The notes below the pieces were generated by a model. It did not search any database. It was not told where the DNA came from and saw only the letters and a program-made list of their open reading frames with translations. From positions 1 through 5,651 of the forward strand of contig JABFSY010000104.1 in assembly GCA_013140395.1 (NCBI GenBank): a stretch of DNA of 5,651 bases, read 5' to 3'. The position numbers and the translations under genes are program-made. Numbering within the stretch: position 1 is the first letter of the stretch; each line of letters opens with the position of its first letter. The stretch is from Cyclobacteriaceae bacterium (GTDB lineage Bacteria > Bacteroidota > Bacteroidia > Cytophagales > Cyclobacteriaceae). This document shows positions 1-4,836 of the stretch, one piece after another.

Positions 1-381
1 CCTGGTGAAGCCACCTACTCTATTACAATCACCGTTACAAACATTCGCAATAAGCAGGGTGTGATCCGATTTAAATTTTATGATGAAACGTATCCCTTCC
101 CTGACAAGAAAGGCTTTCTTCGAATTATTGTTCCAAAAACAATCGTGAAAGATGGCATGTTCTCAGTCACCTACGATGGATTCACCTCAAAAGTGATGGG
201 AATTGCCCTGCAAGATGACGAAAACGAAAACTGGGAGCTAGATATGGGTTGGCTCTTACCTAAAGAAGGACACGCTTTTTCAGATTATTACCACACTGCG
301 CTGCGTAGACCAGTTTTCGCAGATTTTAAGTTTTTACTGACTGGAAACAGGCATGTAAAAATGAGAATGAGGTACTATTAG
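1..381 (+). CDS. DUF2141 domain protein, 5'-truncated by the window edge
   Basis: The reading frame is open from base 1 to a TAG at 379-381, giving 126 visible residues. An internal GTG at 61 is not a credible start because conserved domain sequence precedes it (ITVTNIRNKQG, visible residues 10-20). The pattern matches the DUF2141 family: a beta-strand with T-N-I-R-N-x-x-G, then FYD and FPDKK (about 26-37), then the hallmark acidic loop DDENENWELD (72-81), then PKEGHAFSD (87-95), then RRPVFADFKF (102-111). Family members are usually about 140 residues with a signal peptide, so roughly the signal peptide and mature N-terminus are missing. These are small, probably exported proteins of unknown biochemical function, common in Bacteroidota. 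The D-x-N-x-N-x-x-x-D spacing is reminiscent of a metal-binding loop, but that is inference. The next gene on the same strand is 48 bases downstream of the stop (counting to its ATG at 430). Confidence 0.85.
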   Translation, partial: PGEATYSITITVTNIRNKQGVIRFKFYDETYPFPDKKGFLRIIVPKTIVKDGMFSVTYDGFTSKVMGIALQDDENENWELDMGWLLPKEGHAFSDYYHTALRRPVFADFKFLLTGNRHVKMRMRYY

Positions 382-403
382 AATCAATATTGAGAGATGC
401 ATG

Positions 404-418
404 GTACATTCTATGTAC
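404..418. repeat. 6-bp inverted repeat before the CsbD-like gene
   Basis: GTACAT at 404-409 and ATGTAC at 413-418 form a perfect inverted repeat with a 3-base spacer. The right arm is also part of an 8-bp palindrome, ATGTACAT (413-420). It overlaps a TAnnTTTG-like promoter box at 416-423. It could be a transcription-factor site or chance; no factor can be named. Confidence 0.4.
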
Positions 419-423
419 ATTTG
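416..423 (+). promoter_or_regulatory. possible Bacteroidota -7 promoter box (TACATTTG)
   Basis: TACATTTG matches the Bacteroidota -7 consensus TAnnTTTG exactly. The -33 element (TTTG/TTG) is poor: the nearest candidate is ATTG at 389-392, with a 23-base spacer at the long end of the accepted range. The box ends 6 bases before ATG 430, so a start site about 7 bases downstream would fall on or beside the ATG, implying a leaderless mRNA. A chance match is quite possible in AT-rich DNA. Confidence 0.3.
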
Positions 424-429
424 ATAATT

Positions 430-615
430 ATGGAAATTATCAGAAGTTGGCGAGAGCAGCGGATTTTATTGAAAAGACGGTTTCCGGCATTAGCCGATGA
501 AGATTTTATTTTCGAGGAGGGCAAAAAAGAAACGATGTTAAAAAAACTGGCTGACAAGCTTGGGATAAGTCCACCCGAATTGGAAGTGATTTTTGCTGAA
601 GTGCAACGTTCGTAG
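430..615 (+). CDS. small CsbD-like protein
   Basis: This 61-residue protein fits the small CsbD-like (stress-response type) proteins found widely in Bacteroidota. Those share an N-terminal W-x-E-Q/K, then L-K-x-x-F-x-x-L-x-D-x-D, then an E-G-K turn and a K-L-G-x-x-x-x-E-L end. Here I see SWREQ (6-10), LLKRRFPALADEDF (13-26), EEGKKE (29-34) and KKLADKLGISPPEL (38-51). The product is charged, without a signal peptide, and so probably cytoplasmic. The molecular role of the family is poorly known; a stress link comes from Bacillus CsbD and is only an analogy. I chose ATG 430 because the family pattern begins there. An in-frame ATG at 397 would add 11 residues (MHGTFYVHLII) that match nothing in the family, although a GAGAG lies just before it. 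The stop is 3 bases from the stop of the convergent lpxR-like gene. Confidence 0.62.
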   Translation: MEIIRSWREQRILLKRRFPALADEDFIFEEGKKETMLKKLADKLGISPPELEVIFAEVQRS

Positions 616-630
616 TCATCAACGCGGCAC
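601..630. terminator. possible hairpin spanning convergent stop codons
   Basis: The arms 601-610 (GTGCAACGTT) and 621-630 (AACGCGGCAC) pair at 8 of 10 positions around a 10-base loop. The two mismatches are 605/626 and 606/625; in the minus-strand RNA the second becomes a G-U wobble, so pairing is better in the lpxR-like transcript. The loop and its edge hold both stop codons: TAG 613-615 on + and TGA 619-621 on -. On + the stem is followed by a short T stretch (ATTTT, 633-637); on - there is no U-run. It might act as a weak shared terminator or only as a 3'-end structure. Confidence 0.28.
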
Positions 631-1695
631 TAGATTTTCCTGAGGTTGTTGCCTTTTTAGAAAGAACGAATAACGGATCGTTCCAAACAACTGCTCCTTC
701 ACTGATTTAGAAGCATTCTCTGCCGGTAGTCGATCACTGGAGGAATGGAATTCCCTGCCCAAATAGGTCTGCTGAAATTGCAGCGCATGACGACCCTTCG
801 CTAAACTGAAAGAAGCATTAACACAGGCAACCCAACGATATAACTGACTGCCCTCTATTCGATAAGTTGTATCGTTTGCAAAGTTTGTAAAAGGATTTCC
901 CTGCAACATACTATTCCAGCCAACCCATTTTATTGATGGACTAAAAGAAAACGAGGCTCGCCATTTCGTTGATGGTTTTGCAAAAGAAATATCGTTAAAG
1001 TACGAATGGGAAAAAGTAAATACGTTTAAGTTAATCCCAACCTGTAATCCCGTGTACAGACTTCCCACCCTTAATTGACCAAAACCGTTTAGATGGCTTT
1101 TTGAAAAAAGTGAAACTATTTTTGATTCGACAACTACATCATAGTTGAAAATGAATTGATTGGGTAGTTGATTTTTCCAACCTTGAGGATACAAAGAGGA
1201 AACCACTGAATGCAACGACTGTTGGAATTCCATGCCCAATGCATGACTTCCAATTGTACCAAGAATCACTTCTGTTCGGTATCTGCTCTTTTCTCTCTCA
1301 GACAGCGTAGTTCGGCCTATCGAGGCATACAGCGAGGCTGCATACGGATAGTCACCGACCTGCCTAAAAGGTGTAGTTAGAATTTCAGGCGTGTTTAATT
1401 GCTGTGTTATTTTTGCTTCAACCCAAGAATGGCTTTTTCGAAACGGGGTTGATAAAATGAAACTTGACAATTTGTTTTTTACCGGTGTCCCAAATCCAAA
1501 AGAAACATAATGCCCCGCAGTATAGTAACGATCAGATTCTCTTCCGTCTAATCGAAATAAATCATTGTCGCTATGGATTGAAAATACGTGCACTCCCTTT
1601 AGATGTTCCAACTGACTGATAGCGGGAAAGTGTAGTAATAAAAGAACCCAGATTATCCATTGGCTATTCACTGGGCTTTTTTGATAAGGCGCCAT
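619..1695 (-). CDS. LpxR family (DUF2219) lipid A 3'-O-deacylase-like outer-membrane protein
   Basis: The 358-residue product has a signal peptide: a hydrophobic segment at about 13-27 with probable cleavage AIS|Q at 27/28. The rest alternates polar and aromatic residues like a beta-barrel and carries the LpxR signature in order: HSDNDLF (41-47), SDRYYTAG (54-61), GDYPYAASLY (114-123), LGTIGSHALGMEFQQSLH (145-162) and PQGWKNQL (170-177). In Salmonella LpxR, as I recall it, the active site includes Asn9, Asp10, Thr34 and catalytic His122 with a bound calcium. The matching residues here would be N44, D45, T59 and H162, all present, so activity is plausible. LpxR removes the 3'-acyloxyacyl chain of lipid A from the outer membrane. 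The length is somewhat above the roughly 320-residue Salmonella precursor, with a basic/polar tail after the last aromatic strand (LFGTIRYSFFL, 336-346). The start is ATG 1693-1695, preceded by AGAGAAAA. A second in-frame TGA follows the stop. The gene lies 31 bases downstream of an SDR gene. Confidence 0.82.
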   Translation of the reverse strand: MAPYQKSPVNSQWIIWVLLLLHFPAISQLEHLKGVHVFSIHSDNDLFRLDGRESDRYYTAGHYVSFGFGTPVKNKLSSFILSTPFRKSHSWVEAKITQQLNTPEILTTPFRQVGDYPYAASLYASIGRTTLSEREKSRYRTEVILGTIGSHALGMEFQQSLHSVVSSLYPQGWKNQLPNQFIFNYDVVVESKIVSLFSKSHLNGFGQLRVGSLYTGLQVGINLNVFTFSHSYFNDISFAKPSTKWRASFSFSPSIKWVGWNSMLQGNPFTNFANDTTYRIEGSQLYRWVACVNASFSLAKGRHALQFQQTYLGREFHSSSDRLPAENASKSVKEQLFGTIRYSFFLKRQQPQENLVPR

Positions 1696-1726
1696 TTTTC
1701 TCTAAAGCAGGCTAAACTTAAGAAAT

Positions 1727-2431
1727 CTATTTTCCCGGTGGCATAGACGGCCTTATCTCTATCTTGCTCGGCAGTGTTCGCGGATTCATAGTCAAAAGGT
1801 GTAGTACCGTCTGACCAATATCTTCAGGTTGAATTTTCCACGCATCTTTCAATGATGTTTCATGGTTGTTGAACCCAGTCGCAACAGAACCGGGCATAAT
1901 CGTACTTACTTTAATGCCATGCTCTCTTACGTCCAACATTACGGCTTGCGTAAACCCAACCAATCCAAATTTACTTGCATTGTATGCGCTTCCTCCTGCG
2001 AAAAAATTGGTGCCCGCCAAGCTCGCAATCGTGATAATATACCCCTGTGATTTTTTCAGCGCCTCCAAGCAAGCTTTGATACTGTAAAAAACACCAGTAA
2101 GGTTGGTATCAATTGTTTCATGCCATTGTTCCAGCGAAATAGTTTCAATCGATCCAAAATGACCCAACCCTGCGTTGGCAACCAATACATCTAACTGCCC
2201 CCAAGTTTGCAACAGTTTATTTACGGCATCTTGTTGCTGCTTAAAATCACGAACGTCTGCTACGAGACCAATCGCATGACCCGCATTTATAAGATTGAGT
2301 TTTCTGGCAGACTCTTCTACTTGTACCACGTTGCGACCAGTAATCGCTACTCTCCAACCTGCAGCTAGTAGTACCTCTGCAACTCCATAACCAATTCCCT
2401 TAGTCCCTCCTGTAATCAATGCTGTTTTCAT
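1727..2431 (-). CDS. classical SDR family oxidoreductase, probably NADP(H)-dependent
   Basis: This 234-residue protein is a complete classical short-chain dehydrogenase/reductase. Visible elements are the cofactor motif TGGTKGIG (7-14), D59 in VADV contacting adenine, the NAG-type motif VANAG (84-88), and the catalytic tetrad N110 (DTNLTG), S137 (IASLAG), Y150 and K154 (YNASK). PGSVATGF (180-187) is the usual loop after the active site. R33 at the end of the second strand (TGR) favours NADP(H) over NAD(H), an inference from the family rule. The substrate cannot be read from the sequence; ketoacyl or sugar/aldehyde substrates are all possible. The short C-terminus ending IEIRPSMPPGK is typical of SDRs annotated generically in Bacteroidota. 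It is cytoplasmic, with no signal peptide. The ATG at 2429-2431 has no strong Shine-Dalgarno, only an A-run. It is probably the first gene of a two-gene unit with the lpxR-like gene. Confidence 0.9.
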   Translation of the reverse strand: MKTALITGGTKGIGYGVAEVLLAAGWRVAITGRNVVQVEESARKLNLINAGHAIGLVADVRDFKQQQDAVNKLLQTWGQLDVLVANAGLGHFGSIETISLEQWHETIDTNLTGVFYSIKACLEALKKSQGYIITIASLAGTNFFAGGSAYNASKFGLVGFTQAVMLDVREHGIKVSTIMPGSVATGFNNHETSLKDAWKIQPEDIGQTVLHLLTMNPRTLPSKIEIRPSMPPGK

Positions 2432-2571
2432 TTTTTGTCAGTTTAAACGGCCACTGGCTGGTTAGGGGTCTGGGGCGAAATAGTATCGCATAATCCAATG
2501 GATCCCTATAAGCTCTCTTTTTTCAAAAGTAGTTGTTTCCTGTACGATTTTAATCAATGTAAAATCATATC

Positions 2572-2590
2572 CTTTCAATAACTTTGAAAG
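2572..2590. repeat. 7-bp interrupted palindrome at the GH30 start
   Basis: CTTTCAA (2572-2578) and TTGAAAG (2584-2590) form a perfect inverted repeat with a 5-base spacer (TAACT). It covers the putative -7 box (2579-2586) and the purine-rich GAAAGAG leader, ending 2 bases before ATG 2593. It could be an operator for a dimeric regulator, or an RNA hairpin masking the translation start if transcription begins further upstream. A further TTTCAA lies at 2521-2526, 52 bases from the left arm's TTTCAA. Confidence 0.45.
2579..2586 (+). promoter_or_regulatory. possible Bacteroidota -7 promoter box (TAACTTTG) for the GH30 gene
   Basis: TAACTTTG is an exact match to TAnnTTTG. At the usual 19-base spacing the -33 position reads AATG (2556-2559), a poor match to TTTG. 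The box ends 6 bases before ATG 2593, so transcription from it would start near the A of the ATG. This is the same geometry as the box before the CsbD-like gene. Confidence 0.33.
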
Positions 2591-2592
2591 AG

Positions 2593-4020
2593 ATGAATGT
2601 GCGCCTTCTTTTACGCCTAGTTCGTTTGGCCGTGTTTGCCTGGTGGGTGGTTATCTTTCCACATGCTGGTGTTCATGGTCAACACATGAACCCTGAAAAA
2701 GGTATCTGGATCACGTCCGCTGATCAATCTTATCTGCTTAGAAAAATAGAGCCGATCCAATTTAAAGATCAAGTGGCGAGTGGTGATGTGATTGATCTTA
2801 ACCCCTCTGCTACTTTTCAAACCATGGATGGCTTTGGCTTTGCATTAACCGGTGGGAGCGCAGGACTATTAAATCAAAAGTTGGGGGCGACAGAAAGAAA
2901 AAAAATACTTGAAGAACTCTTTCGGATGGATTCAACCGGGATTGGAATTAGTTATTTGCGAATTAGCATCGGAGCCTCAGACCTTGATGACAAAGTATTT
3001 TCTTACAACGATTTATCGGATGGCGAAACAGACCCAGCACTCATAAAATTTAGCATTGCCGAAGATCGAAAAAACCTTATACCCATTTTAAAACAGATTC
3101 TGGCTGTTAACTCAAAAATCAAAATTATGGCCAGCCCTTGGTCAGCACCGCTTTGGATGAAATCGAATCGCCTCGCGAAAGGAGGCCGTTTAAGAACTGA
3201 CTATTACGAAGCCTACGCAAAATATCTTTTGAAATACATAGAAGAAATGAACAAAGAGGGTATTGTGATTGATGCCATGACGATTCAAAATGAACCTGAA
3301 AATCCGAATAATACACCCAGTATGGTAATGAGTGCATCAGAACAAAATACATTTATAAAAAATTATCTGGGACCTCTTTTTAAACAAGCTGGCATTAAGA
3401 CCAAAATTGTTTTGTTCGACCACAATTGTGACCATCCCGAATATCCCATCTCCATTTTAAATGATCCGATCACGAAACAGTTCGTGGACGGAACTGCTTT
3501 TCATCTATATCTTGGTTCCATCTCTGCTCTATCGACTGTAAAAAAAGCCCACCCGGACAAAAATATTTATTTTACAGAACAGTGGACATCGGGTGATGGC
3601 AAGTTTGGAGAGGATTTAATTTGGCATATTAAAAATGTAGTTATTGGAGCTACAAACAATGGGGCTAAAGTTGTACTAGAATGGAATTTGGCAGCAGATC
3701 AAAATTTCAACCCTCATACCGGAGACGGTGGGTGCGACCGTTGCTTGGGTGCGCTAACAATAGGCAAGGAAGTAACACGAAATGTATCTTACTTCATTAT
3801 CGCGCACGCTTCCAAATTTGTACCCCCCGGATCTATCCGAATCGCATCAAATCAACCGGAAAACCTGAATAACGTAGGCTTCATCACTCCATCAGGAAAA
3901 AAGGTAGTTATCGTTTTAAATGATAGCCCGTCCGGAAAAAACTTTTCCTTTCGATTCAAAACCAGAATTGCAAACACTTATTTGCCCGCTCACGCGGTTG
4001 GAACATTTGTTTTGGAGTAA
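2593..4020 (+). CDS. secreted glycoside hydrolase family 30 (glucosylceramidase / beta-1,6-glucanase type)
   Basis: The 475-residue product starts at ATG 2593; an upstream in-frame TTG at 2584 lies inside the palindrome and is less likely. A signal peptide with R4, R8 and R11 and a hydrophobic core (about 12-23) probably ends at VHG|Q (29/30). There is no lipobox Cys, so it is soluble or surface-retained otherwise. The GH30 landmarks are DGFGFALTGGSA (79-90), YLRISIGASD (121-130), SPWSAPLWMKSN (181-192), TIQNEPEN (230-237) with E234 as acid/base, and YFTEQW (326-331) with E329 as nucleophile. The GGCDRCLGALTI loop (379-390) follows. A C-terminal beta-sandwich (about 391-475) ends LPAHAVGTFVLE, completing the usual barrel plus side-domain layout at full family length. 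The substrate is a beta-linked glucoside. The wording near residue 80 resembles Bacteroidota GH30_3 beta-1,6-glucanases, but the subfamily is not settled. No SusC/SusD pair or other glycosidase is in the window. Confidence 0.92.
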   Translation: MNVRLLLRLVRLAVFAWWVVIFPHAGVHGQHMNPEKGIWITSADQSYLLRKIEPIQFKDQVASGDVIDLNPSATFQTMDGFGFALTGGSAGLLNQKLGATERKKILEELFRMDSTGIGISYLRISIGASDLDDKVFSYNDLSDGETDPALIKFSIAEDRKNLIPILKQILAVNSKIKIMASPWSAPLWMKSNRLAKGGRLRTDYYEAYAKYLLKYIEEMNKEGIVIDAMTIQNEPENPNNTPSMVMSASEQNTFIKNYLGPLFKQAGIKTKIVLFDHNCDHPEYPISILNDPITKQFVDGTAFHLYLGSISALSTVKKAHPDKNIYFTEQWTSGDGKFGEDLIWHIKNVVIGATNNGAKVVLEWNLAADQNFNPHTGDGGCDRCLGALTIGKEVTRNVSYFIIAHASKFVPPGSIRIASNQPENLNNVGFITPSGKKVVIVLNDSPSGKNFSFRFKTRIANTYLPAHAVGTFVLE

Positions 4021-4035
4021 CGGATTCAGATCAAC

Positions 4036-4788
4036 CTATTTGCGCTTGCATTCCACCAGCCAATCCCAGGGATAAGGCTTTCCCAGCCAGTCGGGAGGAG
4101 CATCCATTTCAGTATCCCATTTATACTCTAATTTCTCCAGTGCTGTTACCTTCAGTCCAGCGTTTCGGAAAACAACTTCTATTTCCGATTCGAGATAGTG
4201 CTTCGTGGGCACATTGTCAATGTGAATAATCCCTTGTACGATGTCGCGCTTAGCCGCTTTAAAGTAGTCAAATTCATCTGCGGGAATGTCGTTCGAAGCA
4301 ACACCCTCAGAAGCATATACAGAGATCAATCTCCAAGAAGAAAAAAGAACAGACTCCAAGGCTGGAAGAACCAAAACAGCGCTGCCTGTCGGTTTCAGCG
4401 TTCGATGAATGTTTCGAAGCATTGCATAGTTCATTTCAATTTTTGGGAACATGACTACGTTGCATGAAAAAACAAAATCAGCTTTCGGCAAGGGAACCTC
4501 CTGATTGGTTAAATCCTCACATCTTAACACAGTATTGGAATACGGAAGTTTTTTTGCCTGATCAAGCAACTTTTGTGAGATATCAAATCCAACTACTCCA
4601 CCAAATCGAGGTGAAAGATATTTAAAGGCCTTTCCGTTTCCGCAGCCCAAATCAACGGCTGTCTTTTTAGGTCCGCTGTGTTTATCAAAGTAAAAGGGAA
4701 GTCTCTTTTTTCGATCATTTTTAAAGACGTCAAAAATCTCTTCGTTGTAACGACTAGCAATCTCGTTCCAGTGTTTCTTTTCTTTCAT
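4036..4788 (-). CDS. class I SAM-dependent methyltransferase
   Basis: This 250-residue protein has a Rossmann-type methyltransferase core. Motif I is AVDLGCGNG (44-52), binding S-adenosylmethionine. Motif II, GFDIS (67-71), has D69 for the ribose hydroxyls. CEDL (90-93) is the adenine-side acidic loop, ADFVFSCNVVMF (103-114) is motif IV, and LKPTGSAVLVLP (131-142) is the strand after the 'LKPGG'-type turn. The N-terminus, HWNEIASRYNEEIFDV (6-21), is the helix usual in small-molecule and lipid methyltransferases of this fold. The C-terminal part (about 155-250) is presumably the substrate-side cap, ending in a Trp/Pro-rich segment (PPDWLGKPYPWDWLV). The substrate cannot be inferred. There is no signal peptide, so it is cytoplasmic. 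The gene lies 48 bases downstream of the ldhA-type gene on the same strand. Its stop is 15 bases from the GH30 stop on the other strand. Confidence 0.87.
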   Translation of the reverse strand: MKEKKHWNEIASRYNEEIFDVFKNDRKKRLPFYFDKHSGPKKTAVDLGCGNGKAFKYLSPRFGGVVGFDISQKLLDQAKKLPYSNTVLRCEDLTNQEVPLPKADFVFSCNVVMFPKIEMNYAMLRNIHRTLKPTGSAVLVLPALESVLFSSWRLISVYASEGVASNDIPADEFDYFKAAKRDIVQGIIHIDNVPTKHYLESEIEVVFRNAGLKVTALEKLEYKWDTEMDAPPDWLGKPYPWDWLVECKRK

Positions 4789-4808
4789 TCAAATCAAGGT
4801 TAGGGGTT

Positions 4809-4823
4809 TTATTTCCCAAATAA
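4809..4823. repeat. AT-only 6-bp inverted repeat in the ldhA-methyltransferase gap
   Basis: TTATTT (4809-4814) and AAATAA (4818-4823) form a perfect inverted repeat with a CCC spacer (GGG on the minus strand). It sits in the 48-base gap after the ldhA stop. The stem has no GC pair and no U-run follows on -, so it is a poor intrinsic terminator; a minor processing structure or chance is more likely. Confidence 0.25.
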
Positions 4824-4836
4824 TTTAGTTGTAGTT

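Larger units (their letters stand above)
2432..2592. promoter_or_regulatory. divergent intergenic region between SDR and GH30 genes
   Basis: These 161 bases separate the divergent SDR (-) and GH30 (+) starts and must hold both promoters. On the + side there is a TAACTTTG box with an overlapping palindrome next to the GH30 start. Other short symmetric sites are ATCCA-A-TGGAT (2493-2503), CTTTT-TTC-AAAAG (2517-2529) and GTTTAAAC (2441-2448). Each is short enough to be chance. I found no exact TAnnTTTG box on the minus strand for the SDR gene. Confidence 0.6.

Noticed and set aside
61..63. GTG as the start of the DUF2141 gene
   Set aside because: Conserved family sequence continues upstream in frame to base 1, so the gene is simply cut by the window.
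1862..2087. Two overlapping open frames on + (62 and 73 codons)
   Set aside because: They lie opposite the well-supported SDR gene, including its catalytic region, and show no recognisable protein pattern.
2441..2448. GTTTAAAC palindrome near the SDR start
   Set aside because: A single 8-bp palindrome without a partner or promoter box is expected by chance at this scale.
2617..3352. Open frames on - of 67 and 75 codons within the GH30 region
   Set aside because: They are antisense shadows of the signal peptide and barrel region of GH30, with no independent support.
3681..3872. Open frame on + inside the GH30 gene
   Set aside because: It is an out-of-frame shadow of the GH30 catalytic/sandwich junction, which is clearly coding in the other frame.
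4198..4467. Open frame on + of 89 codons
   Set aside because: It is antisense to the methyltransferase C-terminal half, has no family resemblance and no upstream signals.
4790..4797. Near-match to the -7 box (TTGATTTG on -) just before the methyltransferase ATG
   Set aside because: It lacks the TA start of the consensus and lies only 1 base from the ATG, unlike the other two boxes.
4798..4807. GGTTAGGGGT here and again at 2460-2469, each upstream of a minus-strand gene
   Set aside because: It is only 10 bp, with different distances to the starts (9 and 28 bases) and no flanking similarity; treated as coincidence.
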